Of a DNA stretch of 64,000 nucleotides, positions 8,378 to 16,961 are shown one piece after another. A model generated the notes under the pieces. The model saw only the letters and a program-made list of their open reading frames with translations. It did not search any database and was not told the origin of the DNA. A program made the translations under genes and the position numbers. The stretch covers positions 491,001-555,000 of the forward strand of contig NZ_CAKAKL010000002.1 in assembly GCF_916619195.1 (NCBI RefSeq). Direction: 5' to 3'. The DNA comes from Inquilinus sp. Marseille-Q2685. Lineage in GTDB: Bacteria; Pseudomonadota; Alphaproteobacteria; DSM-16000; Inquilinaceae. Every line of letters begins with the position of its first letter. Position 1 is the first letter of the stretch.

Positions 8378-8730
8378 GGCGTCGCGACGGTCGGGAACAG
8401 CTGCGGCGGGAAGGCGTGGCGGCCGTCGACCAGCGGCAGCGGCGCCACGCCCCGCACCGCGGCCAGCGGCAGCTCGGCATAGAGATGCGGGAACAGCGCA
8501 CCGCCGCGCGACGGCTCCCAGCGCAGCGCGTCGCCCAGCGCCGCCGGGTCCACCGCCACCAGCACCAGCCCGTCCCGGCCGGCGAAGTGGCGGGCCGCCG
8601 TCTCCTCGGCCTGCTCGGCCGTCGAGAAATGGATGAAGCCGTCCTGGTGGTCGACGGCGGAGCCGCGATAGGCGCCTTCGGCCTCGGCCGCCGCCCATTC
8701 CGCGGCGCTGCAGATCTTGTAGATGGTCAT
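8374..8730 (-). CDS. DUF952 domain-containing protein
   Basis: 118 residues: 'MTIYKICSAAEWAAAEAEGAYRGSAVDHQDGFIHFS' followed by 'LVLVAVDPAALGDALRWEPSRGGALFPHLYAELPL' matches DUF952, a small fold related to glutathione S-transferase-like or ADP-ribosyl-type proteins with no known activity. In many alphaproteobacteria it sits directly before pyrD, as here with a 4-nt GTGA overlap, so coexpression is firm but a role in pyrimidine synthesis is not shown. Confidence 0.88.
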   Translation of the reverse strand: MTIYKICSAAEWAAAEAEGAYRGSAVDHQDGFIHFSTAEQAEETAARHFAGRDGLVLVAVDPAALGDALRWEPSRGGALFPHLYAELPLAAVRGVAPLPLVDGRHAFPPQLFPTVATP

Positions 8731-8795
8731 GGCGGGCGAACCCTAGGGAAGCGGTCTCCGCCCGTCAATCGCAGGCAGCCACCGGCGGATCATGA

Positions 8796-8842
8796 GCGTT
8801 GCAGAATGCGAATCGTATGCGGCTGCGCGTTGCAAATTGCGA
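8796..8842 (+). promoter_or_regulatory. Two upstream repeats, candidate enhancer (UAS) sites
   Basis: The 16-mer GCGTTGCAGAATGCGA (8796-8811) recurs as GCGTTGCAAATTGCGA (8827-8842), 31 bp apart, or three helical turns. Both have a partly symmetric TTGCA/TGCGA core. They lie about 135-185 bp before a sigma-54-type promoter, a normal distance for a bacterial enhancer-binding protein. No regulator gene for them is in the immediate neighbourhood. Confidence 0.5.
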
Positions 8843-8977
8843 GAGCGAGTTCGGGTTCGAAACGCTCGGAAATCATAAATTTCTGAAACGAGATCTATAT
8901 TGAAACAACATTCCGAATTCAGCCCTGTGACTGAGGTCTTATCCGTCTTCGGCGATCGGCCCGGCCCGGTTCCGCCA

Positions 8978-8994
8978 TTGGCATGCCCCTTGCA
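8978..8994 (+). promoter_or_regulatory. Sigma-54 (RpoN) type -24/-12 promoter
   Basis: TTGGCATGCCCCTTGCA matches the sigma-54 consensus TGGCAC-N5-TTGC, with GG at 8980-8981 and GC at 8992-8993 in the required 10-bp spacing; the -24 element differs only at its last base. Predicted transcription start is near 9005, 26 nt before the ATG of the following small gene. An AT-rich stretch at 8870-8910 between the promoter and the upstream repeats could bind IHF. Confidence 0.7.
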
Positions 8995-9030
8995 CCGTTG
9001 GGAGGCATTAACAGTGGGGAGATGCCCAAA

Positions 9031-9249
9031 ATGGGCGACATTGCGATGACGGATAATCTGACGGTGGTCGAGCTGAAGACCCCGATGACCTATGCCCTCG
9101 ACATGGTGACGGCCATGGGCGACCCCGGCATCACCACGGTCCCGACCAAGCCGACCGCCGGCATGCTGGCGGCGGGCGCGCGATCGGGCGGCGTCACGGT
9201 GGAGGTCGCCTGGCGCGTGTTCCAGGCGATGGTCAACGCCGCCGACTGA
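9031..9249 (+). CDS. Small protein of unknown function (72 aa)
   Basis: Reads MGDIAMTDNLTVVELKTPMT and on; one amphipathic region and a mildly hydrophobic C-terminal helix (GGVTVEVAWRVFQAMVNAAD), with no signal peptide. ATG 9031 was chosen because GGGGAG at 9016-9021 precedes it by 9 nt; the frame extends upstream to ATG 8983, but that codon lies inside the -24/-12 promoter. ATG 9046 is possible. I do not recognise a family. Its likely sigma-54 promoter suggests conditional expression. Its end overlaps the convergent histidine kinase gene by 17 bp. Confidence 0.65.
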   Translation: MGDIAMTDNLTVVELKTPMTYALDMVTAMGDPGITTVPTKPTAGMLAAGARSGGVTVEVAWRVFQAMVNAAD

Positions 9250-11248
9250 CCGGCCGGCCGATGCTGAGCGGCGGGGGCTCGAACACCCCGCCGCCGGCCC
9301 TTTCATTGACAGCGTCGGCGTCCGGCGCGGCCTCGCCGCCGGCCGGCAGCATCAGGGTGATGCGGGTGCCGACCCCAGGCTCGCTGTCGATCATCAGCAT
9401 GCCGCCATGGCTCTCGACCAGCGCCTTGGCCAGCGGCAGGCCCAGCCCCGAACCCTCGCGCGGCCGCCGTGACAGCTTCCGGGCCTGGCGGAACGGCTCC
9501 AGCGCCAACGCGATCTCCTGCTCGGTCATGCCGATGCCGGTATCGGCGACGGTGACGCGGACCGACCGCGCCACGGCGACGGCGTCGATCGTGACGCGGC
9601 CGCCATCGGGCGTGAACTTCACCGCGTTGGTCAGCAGGTTGATCAGGATCTGGCGCAGCCGCAGCGGGTCGGCGTCCAGCAGCGGCAGGTCGCGCGCCAC
9701 CCGCTGCTCGATGGTGATGCCGTGCGCCTCGGCGCGCTGCGCCACCAGGCTGACCGCATCCTGGATGTCGCTGGCCAGATCGACCGGCTCCGGCTGCAGC
9801 TCGAGCCGGCCGGATTCGACCCGCGACAGGTCCAGCACGTCGTTGACCAGGGCCAGCAGGTGCTGGCCCGAGCGGTGGATGTCCTCGGCATAGCCGCGGT
9901 AGCGCTCCGGCAGCGGCCCGAGATGGGCGTCGCGGATCAGCTCGGAGAAGCCGAGGATCGCGTTCAGCGGCGTGCGCAGCTCGTGGCTCATATGGGCCAG
10001 GAAGGTGGTCTTGGCGTTGTCGGCGGCCTCGACCGTCCGCATCGCCTCGCGCATGCGCTGTTCGGCCACCCGCTCGGCGGTGATGTCGAGATGCGCCACC
10101 ACGGCGCCGGCCGCGCGGCCCTCGGCGATCGGCGCGGCCAGCAGGCGGATGGTCCGGCCGCCCGCGCCGCCCATCGGGTATTCGACCGATGCCGCCGGCC
10201 GGATCCCCTGGACCACGCCGGCCAGATGTACCCGTACCTCGGCGCCCGCCGGGCCGGCGGCGGCGCACAGCGCGAAATAGTCCTCGCCGGGGCCGGACCC
10301 GCCGCCGACGAAGCGCTCGCGCTCGCCCGGCCACTGCCAGGGCGGGTTCGCGGTCAGGATGACGCCGCGCTCGTCGATCAGCGCCAGCGGCATCGGCAGC
10401 GCGTTCAGGGTGGCGGCGTGGCGCTCGTCCAGGACGGCGAGCTGGCGCTGGGCCTGCAGCTCGGAGATCCGGCGGTCCAGCCGGATGGCGATCAGGGCCA
10501 GGGCGAAGACGACGGCGGCGGCCGCGGCGATCAGCCCGGCCAGGATTGCCGGCGGCACCGGGATGCCGGCGGCGCCGGCCTGGGCGGCGGGATCGGGAAC
10601 GAACCGTGCCGCCGCCATGCCGATGAAGTGCATGCCGGCGATGGCCGCCCCCATGACCAGGGCGGCCAGGATCCGCCGGACGTGCCCGATGTCGGACAGG
10701 GCCAGGTGCAGCGCCGCGGTGGCGGTGACCAGGGCGATCAGCACCGAGAGGGCCAGGACCACCGGGTCGTAGACGATGCGGCCGGGGGCCAGGATCGCGG
10801 CCATGCCGACATAATGCATGCCGGCGATGCCGAGCCCGAGGCACAGGCCGCCGGCCAGGAGCGGCAGCGGCGGCGCCGGGCCCGGGCGCGCGGTCGCGCC
10901 CGACGCTGCCCGGCCGAGCGTGGCGACGGTGAAGCCGGCGCCGGTCGCCAGCGCCGCGATCGCCAGCGACAGCAGCGTCAACCGCAGATCGTAGGCGAAG
11001 CCGACCGGCAGGCGCAGGGCGAGCATGGCGATGAAATGCATCGACCAGATGCCGCCGCCCATGGCCACGGCGCCGCCAGCCAGCCACAGCAGCCGCGCCC
11101 CGCCGCGGGCGACGCGGATGCGCTGGCCGAGGTTGAAGGCGACATAGGAGGCGAGCACCGCGACCAGGATGGCCAGGACCACCAGCCAGGGATCGTGGCC
11201 GGGCATCAGGGAATGGGACAGACTATCGCCGCTGAAATGCATCGCCAT
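9233..11248 (-). CDS. MHYT-domain sensor histidine kinase
   Basis: 671 residues. The N-terminal half is a seven-helix MHYT sensor: motifs MHFIAM, MHYVGM and MHFIGM recur, the Met/His pairs thought to bind a metal (copper) and sense O2, CO or NO. Next come a PAS-like segment (about 290-395), a HisKA domain with phospho-acceptor His422 in HMSHELRTPLNAI, and an HATPase_c domain with the N-box INLLTNAVKF, G1 DTGIGM and G2 GSGLGL. There is no receiver domain or adjacent response regulator, so it is an orphan hybrid-type kinase whose partner lies elsewhere. Confidence 0.92.
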   Translation of the reverse strand: MAMHFSGDSLSHSLMPGHDPWLVVLAILVAVLASYVAFNLGQRIRVARGGARLLWLAGGAVAMGGGIWSMHFIAMLALRLPVGFAYDLRLTLLSLAIAALATGAGFTVATLGRAASGATARPGPAPPLPLLAGGLCLGLGIAGMHYVGMAAILAPGRIVYDPVVLALSVLIALVTATAALHLALSDIGHVRRILAALVMGAAIAGMHFIGMAAARFVPDPAAQAGAAGIPVPPAILAGLIAAAAAVVFALALIAIRLDRRISELQAQRQLAVLDERHAATLNALPMPLALIDERGVILTANPPWQWPGERERFVGGGSGPGEDYFALCAAAGPAGAEVRVHLAGVVQGIRPAASVEYPMGGAGGRTIRLLAAPIAEGRAAGAVVAHLDITAERVAEQRMREAMRTVEAADNAKTTFLAHMSHELRTPLNAILGFSELIRDAHLGPLPERYRGYAEDIHRSGQHLLALVNDVLDLSRVESGRLELQPEPVDLASDIQDAVSLVAQRAEAHGITIEQRVARDLPLLDADPLRLRQILINLLTNAVKFTPDGGRVTIDAVAVARSVRVTVADTGIGMTEQEIALALEPFRQARKLSRRPREGSGLGLPLAKALVESHGGMLMIDSEPGVGTRITLMLPAGGEAAPDADAVNERAGGGVFEPPPLSIGRPVSRRR

Positions 11249-11324
11249 TCCGGTCGGGCGGCCGCGGCCGGAAAAGCCCGGCCGTGCAGCATGTTAGGAG
11301 CATATCCCCGGTGCGGCGGCGTGG

Positions 11325-12815
11325 CTATGGGCGATGACGCGGCGCCGCCACGGGAACGCCCCGGGGCGGCGCGGGCCTCTGCCCGTGCCGGGCCTCGCCG
11401 CGCGCCGCGGCGCCCCGGCCGGCCGCCGCCACGGGCTTGGCCGCCTCGGCGAAGTCCAGGGTGACGGCGAGGCCGGGGTGGGCATCCGACAGCGTCAGCC
11501 GGATCTCGTGCAGCTGCGCCACCGCGGCCACCAGGCTGAGGCCCAGGCCGCTGCCCGGGGTCATCCGGCTGGCGTCGAGCCGGAAGAAGCGCTGGAACAC
11601 CTTTTCGCGCGCCGCCTCCGGGATGCCGGGGCCGGTGTCGCGCACCTGCCCGACCGGCCCTTCGGGCCCGGGCGCCAGCGATACCGAGATCGCGGTCCCG
11701 GCGGGGGTGTGGCGGATCGTGTTCTCCACCAGATTGGCCAGCATCTGGGTCAGGAGCTGCCGGTCGCCGCGGATCCGCAGCCCGGGCGCCACGGTGCCGG
11801 CCAGCCGGTGCCCGGAATCGTCGGCCACCGGGCCGTAGGTGTCGATGATGGTCTCGAACACGCCCGACAGGTCGACCGGGGCGAAGCCCTCGCGCCGCGC
11901 GCCGGATTCGATCTGGGCGATGCGCAGCAGCGCCGCGAAGACGCCGAGGATACCGTCGATGTCGGCCACGGCCCGCTCCACCGCGGCGTCGTAGTCCTGG
12001 GCCGAGGCGGCCTTGAGCCGCGCCGCCTCGAGGCGCTGGCGCATGTGCGACAGCGGCGTCCGCAGGTCGTGCGCGATGTCGCTGGAGACCTGGTGCAGCC
12101 CCTGCATCAGCTGCTGGATGCGGTCCAGCATGGCGTTCAGGTTGTCGGCCAGGCGGTCGAACTCGTCGGCCTTGCCGCGGCTCGGCACCCGCTCGTCCAG
12201 ATGGCCGTCCATGATGTGGCGGGCGGCGGTGTTCACCGCCTCCACCCGGCGCAGGAAGCGGGCGCTCAGCACCAGGCCGCCGGCCAGCGCCAGCAGCACC
12301 GTCGCCGCGGCGCCGGCCAGGAAGAAGCGGGTGATGCCCTCCTCCAGCTCGTCCAGATCGTGGGTGTCGCGGCCGATGAACAGGTGCAGCTCCGGCGTCA
12401 GGTCGACGCCCAGCCCGCGGATGACATGGCGCTCAGGCGTGCCGTCGCCGTCGGTCGTCTCCAGCGGAATGTCGGCCCAGCCGGTCGCGACCGGCAGGGG
12501 CCGCAGATTGCCGGCCAGCACGCCGCCCTCGGCATCCTGCAGCGCGTAATAGTAGTAATCCGGATCGATATCGGTGATGCGGTCGTTGATCGCCTTGACG
12601 ATCTCGGGGGGCGACGCCCCGGCCATGGAATCCCGGACCGTCTTCATCTCCGCGCTGATCGACAGGTCGATCTGCTGGTCGGAATACCGCGTCATCGCCA
12701 CATAGACGATGCTGGACACCACGATGATCGAGACGCTGAACAGCGCGGCGAAGCCCGCGGCCAGCCGGAACGTCGCGGTGCGGACCAGCCTGGTCCATGA
12801 GCTAACCAGGATCAC
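11325..12815 (-). CDS. HAMP-domain sensor histidine kinase
   Basis: 496 residues. A transmembrane helix (about 14-36), a periplasmic sensor of about 130 residues with an acidic/aromatic 'DIDPDYYYYALQDAEGG', a second transmembrane helix (about 158-180), HAMP, HisKA with His249 in AHDLRTP, and HATPase_c (ENTIRHTP, DTGPGIP, GSGLGLSL). The Ala/Arg/Pro tail of about 40 residues is unlike the family and may be poorly constrained. The best start is GTG 12815, which overlaps the end of the response regulator gene by 14 nt; no ATG is in frame before the first membrane helix. It forms an operon with the response regulator. Confidence 0.9.
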   Translation of the reverse strand: MILVSSWTRLVRTATFRLAAGFAALFSVSIIVVSSIVYVAMTRYSDQQIDLSISAEMKTVRDSMAGASPPEIVKAINDRITDIDPDYYYYALQDAEGGVLAGNLRPLPVATGWADIPLETTDGDGTPERHVIRGLGVDLTPELHLFIGRDTHDLDELEEGITRFFLAGAAATVLLALAGGLVLSARFLRRVEAVNTAARHIMDGHLDERVPSRGKADEFDRLADNLNAMLDRIQQLMQGLHQVSSDIAHDLRTPLSHMRQRLEAARLKAASAQDYDAAVERAVADIDGILGVFAALLRIAQIESGARREGFAPVDLSGVFETIIDTYGPVADDSGHRLAGTVAPGLRIRGDRQLLTQMLANLVENTIRHTPAGTAISVSLAPGPEGPVGQVRDTGPGIPEAAREKVFQRFFRLDASRMTPGSGLGLSLVAAVAQLHEIRLTLSDAHPGLAVTLDFAEAAKPVAAAGRGAAARGEARHGQRPAPPRGVPVAAPRHRP

Positions 12816-13491
12816 GGAGGCAGTACCCAACGCCGCGGACGGTGTCGAGCAGTGGCGCGTCGAAGCCGCGGTCGATCTTGCCGCGCAACCGGCTGATATG
12901 GGTTTCCACCACCGTTGTCTGCGGCTCGAAATGGAACTCCCACACATGCTCGAGCAGCATGCTGCGGGTGACGATCTGGCCGGAATGCCGCATCAGGTAT
13001 TCCAGCAGCTTGAACTCCCGCGGCTGCAGGTCGATCGCCTGGCCGGCCCGGGTGGCGGTCCGCTTCAGCAGGTCGATCTCGAGATCGGCGACGCGCAACG
13101 CGGTCTCGACCGCGGCGGCGCCGGCGCGGCGGGCGAGGGCGTCGACCCGGGCCAGCAGCTCCGCCAAAGCGAAGGGCTTGACCAGATAGTCGTCGCCGCC
13201 GGCATTCAGCCCTTCGACCCGGTCGCTGACCCCGCCCAGCGTGGTCAGGAACAGGATCGGCACCGTGTTGCCCTGCCCGCGCAGGCGGCGGGCCAGGGTG
13301 ATGCCGTCGATGTCCGGCAGCATGCGGTCGACGATCAGCAGCCGCGGCGCGCAGCCGGCGCGGGCGCCGGCGGCACGGGCCAGCCCCTCGGCGCCGGTGA
13401 CGCTGTGCTCGACCGCATGGCCGGCATGGCGCAGCGAGCCGATGATGTGCTGGGCCGTCTCGTTGTCGTCTTCGATCAGAAGGATCTGCAT
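12802..13491 (-). CDS. OmpR/PhoB-family response regulator
   Basis: 229 residues. Receiver domain with acidic pair EDD (7-9), phospho-acceptor Asp55 in LLIVDRMLPDIDG, Thr in FLTTLG and Lys in DYLVKPF. The C-terminal winged helix includes 'LQPREFKLLEYLMRHSGQIVTRSMLLEHVW' and 'VVETHISRLRGKID'. Translationally coupled with the downstream HAMP histidine kinase. The type resembles RegX/QseB-like regulators often tied to envelope or metal stress, but no target is visible. Confidence 0.93.
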   Translation of the reverse strand: MQILLIEDDNETAQHIIGSLRHAGHAVEHSVTGAEGLARAAGARAGCAPRLLIVDRMLPDIDGITLARRLRGQGNTVPILFLTTLGGVSDRVEGLNAGGDDYLVKPFALAELLARVDALARRAGAAAVETALRVADLEIDLLKRTATRAGQAIDLQPREFKLLEYLMRHSGQIVTRSMLLEHVWEFHFEPQTTVVETHISRLRGKIDRGFDAPLLDTVRGVGYCLRDPG

Positions 13492-13729
13492 GGGCGCGTG
13501 AGGCTCTCGGACAGCGGATCGCTGGCATGACGGACGGACCACGCCGAGAGAGCTTCCCACCGCTCCCGCCGGACCGTCGCACGCCGAGACGGTGCCGCGG
13601 GCGTTTGACCCGGGGCGGGAGAGTAGGGGGAAGGCCCGCGGCGGCGTACTTACGTTTTGGTAATGAGGAGTCCATGTCGCCGCAGGGCCGTGTCCTCCGA
13701 TACAATCGGCATCGCCCTTCCCCCGGGGC

Positions 13730-14644
13730 ATGACACGCGGGTGCATCGTGAACGACAGGGATCTCAGGGTGTTCGAGGTGGTGGCCCGCACCGGCGGCAT
13801 CGGCCGGGCGGCGGCCGAGCTGCACACCGTCCAGTCCAACGTCACCGCCCGGATCCGGGCGCTGGAGGAGGAGCTGGGCGTGACGCTGTTCGAACGGCAC
13901 AGCCGCGGCGTCCTCCTGACCGCGGCCGGGCGGCGCCTCCTGCCCTATGCGGGGCGGGTCGGGCAGCTGCTGGCGGACGCCGCGCGGGCGGCCCGCGACG
14001 ACGGCACGCCGGGCGGGCCGCTGACCCTCGGCGCGCTCGAGACCACGGCGGCGCTGCGGCTGTCGCCCGCCTTGGCCGCATACGCCGCGGCCCATCCGGC
14101 GGTCGATCTGGCGCTGCGCACCGGCACCACGACCGAACTGGTGGCCGAGGTGCTGGCGCGGCGGGTCGACGGCGCCTTCGTCTGCGGCCCGGTGCACCAC
14201 CCCGATCTCGTCGCCGAGGTCGTGTTCGAGGAGGAGCTGGTGCTGCTGACCGCGCCTGGCGCCGGCGGGCTCGACCGGCTGCTGGCCGACGGTGCCGCGT
14301 CCGGCGGCCTGCGCATCGTCGTGCTGCGTGCCGGCTGCTCCTACCGCCAGCGGCTGGAGGAGGTGCTGGCCCGGCGCGGGGCGGTCGGCCTGCGCCGGCT
14401 CGAATTCGGCACGCTCGAGGCGATCTTCGGCTGCGTCGCCGCCGGGCTCGGCGTCACCCTGCTGCCGCGCGCCCTGATCGGGCCGGTCTGGGCCGCCGGG
14501 CGGGTGGCCGTGCACAGCCTTCCGCCAAGCGAAGCGCGGGTCGAGACGCTGTTCATCCGCCATCGCGCCGCGCCGGAGACCAGCGCGTTGACCGCCTTCC
14601 TCGACCTGTTCCGTGCCGCCGGCACGGCCCGGGCGGCGGAGTAG
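13730..14644 (+). CDS. LysR-family transcriptional regulator
   Basis: 304 residues. The N-terminal winged helix 'DLRVFEVVARTGGIGRAAAELHTVQSNVTARIRALEEELGVTLFERHSRGVLLTAAGR' is textbook LysR, with TVQSNVTARI resembling the CbbR/NAC/CysB-like recognition helix. The rest is a periplasmic-binding-type effector domain. GTG 13748 is an alternative start with a shorter lead. It precedes a nitronate monooxygenase gene on the same strand (256-bp gap); control of that gene is plausible but LysR regulators usually act on divergent genes, and here the divergent neighbour is the two-component system. Confidence 0.9.
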   Translation: MTRGCIVNDRDLRVFEVVARTGGIGRAAAELHTVQSNVTARIRALEEELGVTLFERHSRGVLLTAAGRRLLPYAGRVGQLLADAARAARDDGTPGGPLTLGALETTAALRLSPALAAYAAAHPAVDLALRTGTTTELVAEVLARRVDGAFVCGPVHHPDLVAEVVFEEELVLLTAPGAGGLDRLLADGAASGGLRIVVLRAGCSYRQRLEEVLARRGAVGLRRLEFGTLEAIFGCVAAGLGVTLLPRALIGPVWAAGRVAVHSLPPSEARVETLFIRHRAAPETSALTAFLDLFRAAGTARAAE

Positions 14645-14900
14645 CCATCTGCCTCAACGATGACGGCGATCAGAAGGAACCATTATTCGGGACGGCTTCC
14701 CCTCCCTATCTTGGCGGCATGCCGTCCACCGTCCTTCCCCGTCCGATCCTCTCCGCCCTGTTCGCCGGCGGTTCCGGCCAAGCCCCGCTGTTCGGGATCG
14801 ACGCCGCGGCGCTGATCCTGGCCTTCGCCCTCGACCTCGGGTTCGACCGCCCGTCCCGCCGGGGGCATCCTGCGTCCGACTTCCGCATGAGGATCCGGCC

Positions 14901-15980
14901 ATGTCCGTCGTCACCCCGCTGATGCAGCGCTTCGGCCTGCGCCACCCGATCCTGCAGGCGCCGATGGCCGGGGGCGGCGACACGCCGGCCCTGGTCGCCG
15001 CGGTGTCCGAGGCCGGCGGCCTGGGTTCGATCGGCGCCGCCTATCTGACGCCGGACCAGATCCTGGAGGCGGCGCGGGCGGTGCGGGCGCGCACCGCACG
15101 GCCCTTCGGCATCAACCTGTTCAGCCCGACCGCGGTGCCGGAGCTGCCGGCCGATGCCGATCGGGCGGTGGCGCGGGTGGCGCCGTTCTATGCCGAGCTC
15201 GGCCTGCCGGTGCCGTCCTTTCCGTTGCCGCAGGGCCCCGATTTCGACGCCCAGCTCGCGGCCGCGCTCGACAGCGGCGCCGCGGCGGTCAGCTTCACCT
15301 TCGGCCTGCCCCCGGCCGCTTCGCTGGCGGCGATCAAGGCGCGCGACGCGGCGCTGTTCGGCACCGCGACCACGGTGGAGGAGGCGGTCGCCTGGCATCA
15401 GGCCGGCGCCGATGCGATCGTCGCCCAGGGCAGCGAGGCCGGCGGTCATCGCGGCAGCTTCGCGGCGGGCTTCGAGGATTCGATGATCGGCACCATGGCC
15501 CTGGTGCCGCAGATCGCCGACGCCGTGCCGCTGCCGGTCGTCGCCTCCGGCGGCATCATGGACGGTCGCGGCGTCGCCGCGGCCCTGGCGCTGGGCGCCG
15601 AATCGGTGCAGATGGGCACGGCCTTCCTGACCTGCGACGAGGCCGGAGTGTCCGACGCCTACAAGGCGGCGATCCTGACGGCGCGGGAGCACGAGACCCG
15701 GCTGACCCGCGCCTTCAGCGGCCGGCCGGCCCGCGGCATCGTCAACCGCTTCATGACCGCAGTCGAGCCGCCGGGCGAGCCCTCGGGCGCGCTGCCCTTC
15801 CCACTGCAGAACGCGCTGACCCGGCCGCTGCGCGGCGCGGCCGGGAAAGCGGGGCGGGCGGAGTTCCTGTCGCTCTGGGCCGGGCAGGGGCTGCGCCTGG
15901 CCCGGCGCCAGCCGGCGGCCGAGCTGGTCGCGCGGCTGGCGGCGGAGACCGAGGCGGCGATCGCCCGGCTGAAGGGCTAG
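14901..15980 (+). CDS. Nitronate monooxygenase (NMO class I type)
   Basis: 359 residues, TIM-barrel flavoprotein that oxidises alkyl nitronates (toxic propionate-3-nitronate type) using FMN and O2. Seen: 'HPILQAPMAGGGDTPALVAAVSEAGGLGSIGAAYLTP' (FMN phosphate end), 'FGINLF', 'IVAQGSEAGGHRGSF' (the conserved AQGxEAGGH with catalytic His), 'PVVASGGIMDGRGVAAALALGAESVQMGTAFLTC' and 'RAFSGRPARGIVN'. The last codons overlap the convergent substrate-binding protein gene by 4 bp. Confidence 0.93.
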   Translation: MSVVTPLMQRFGLRHPILQAPMAGGGDTPALVAAVSEAGGLGSIGAAYLTPDQILEAARAVRARTARPFGINLFSPTAVPELPADADRAVARVAPFYAELGLPVPSFPLPQGPDFDAQLAAALDSGAAAVSFTFGLPPAASLAAIKARDAALFGTATTVEEAVAWHQAGADAIVAQGSEAGGHRGSFAAGFEDSMIGTMALVPQIADAVPLPVVASGGIMDGRGVAAALALGAESVQMGTAFLTCDEAGVSDAYKAAILTAREHETRLTRAFSGRPARGIVNRFMTAVEPPGEPSGALPFPLQNALTRPLRGAAGKAGRAEFLSLWAGQGLRLARRQPAAELVARLAAETEAAIARLKG

Positions 15981-16924
15981 CTGCTCTTCAGCGAGGCCTT
16001 CACCGCCTCCAGCCCCGGCTTGCCGTCGATGGTGGTGACGCCGTCGAGCCACTTGGTCAGCAGCTCGGGGTGCTCGCTCAGCCACTTTCGGGCGGCGGCG
16101 TTCTGCTCCATGCCTTCGTCCAGGATCATCGACATCATCTGGTTCTCGGTGTTCAGGTCGAACACCAGCTGCTGGGCGAACTTCTTCACATTCGGGCAGC
16201 CGGCCAGCCATTTCTGGTTGGCCAGGGTGCGCACCGTCGCGCCGCCGTAGTTGGGGCCGAAATAGGCGTCGCCGCCGCTGAGATAGTCGATCTTGTACTT
16301 GATGTTCATCGGGTGCGGCGCCCAGCCCAGGAACACCACCCATTCGCCGCGCCGTGTGGCCCGGTCGACCTGGGCCAGCATCGCCTGCTCGCTGGCCTCG
16401 ACCAGATTCCAGCCGCCGAGGCCGAATTCGTTCTTCTCGATGATGGTCGAGAGATTCTTGTTGGCGGAGGAGCCGGGCTCGATCGAATAGATCGACTTGC
16501 CGAACTTGTCGGCGAATTTCTGCAGGTCGGCGAAGTCCTTGACCCCGGCCTCATAAGCCTCGCGGTTGACCGCCAGCGTCACCTTGGCGTCGGCCAGATT
16601 GGTGCCGACCAGCTCGACCCCCTGCTTCAGATAGGGCTCGACCATCTCGGTCTGCGACGGCATCCAGTTGCCGAGGAACAGGTTCACCTGGTTATTCTTG
16701 AGCGATTCGAAGGTGACCGCGACCGACAGCATGTCGACCTTGGGCTCGTAGCCCAGGCCGGTCAGCACGGTGCCGGCCAGGGCCGTGGTCGAGGTGATGT
16801 CGGTCCAGCCGACATCCGACAGCTTCACGGTCTTGCAGGCCGCGTCGTCGGCCAGGGCGGCGCCGGCCGGGGCCAGCGCGGCGATCGCCGCGGCGGTGAA
16901 GAGAATACGTCTCGCGTTCATCAC
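15977..16924 (-). CDS. choX: Choline/carnitine-type ABC transporter substrate-binding protein
   Basis: 315 residues with a Sec signal peptide (MMNARRILFTAAAIAALAPAGAALA, cut near 25). OpuAC/ChoX fold: 'VGWTDITSTTALAGTVLTGLGY' and 'FLGNWMPS' are the conserved ligand-box segments of choline/betaine/carnitine-binding proteins, with 'GSSANKN' and 'EWVVFLGWAPHPMN' forming the aromatic cage region. It binds a quaternary amine in the periplasm. No permease or ATPase is next to it. The gene just upstream is a YbgC-type thioesterase, the arrangement of carnitine catabolism genes (caiX, cdhB) in pseudomonads, so carnitine is as likely a ligand as choline. Confidence 0.85.
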   Translation of the reverse strand: MMNARRILFTAAAIAALAPAGAALADDAACKTVKLSDVGWTDITSTTALAGTVLTGLGYEPKVDMLSVAVTFESLKNNQVNLFLGNWMPSQTEMVEPYLKQGVELVGTNLADAKVTLAVNREAYEAGVKDFADLQKFADKFGKSIYSIEPGSSANKNLSTIIEKNEFGLGGWNLVEASEQAMLAQVDRATRRGEWVVFLGWAPHPMNIKYKIDYLSGGDAYFGPNYGGATVRTLANQKWLAGCPNVKKFAQQLVFDLNTENQMMSMILDEGMEQNAAARKWLSEHPELLTKWLDGVTTIDGKPGLEAVKASLKSS

Positions 16925-16961
16925 TGCCTCCTGTCTGTCCTCATGGGAACGGGGGGCGTTG

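Noticed and set aside
5337..8501. 1054-codon open frame on the - strand
   Set aside because: It overlaps prs, the next + gene and pyrD in wrong frames, has a low-complexity Arg/Gly/Ala composition and no recognisable domain.
14645..14900. Possible small membrane protein starting at ATG 14719
   Set aside because: One hydrophobic stretch (ALFGIDAAALILAFALDLGF-like) but no ribosome site, a low-complexity tail and overlap with the nitronate monooxygenase start.
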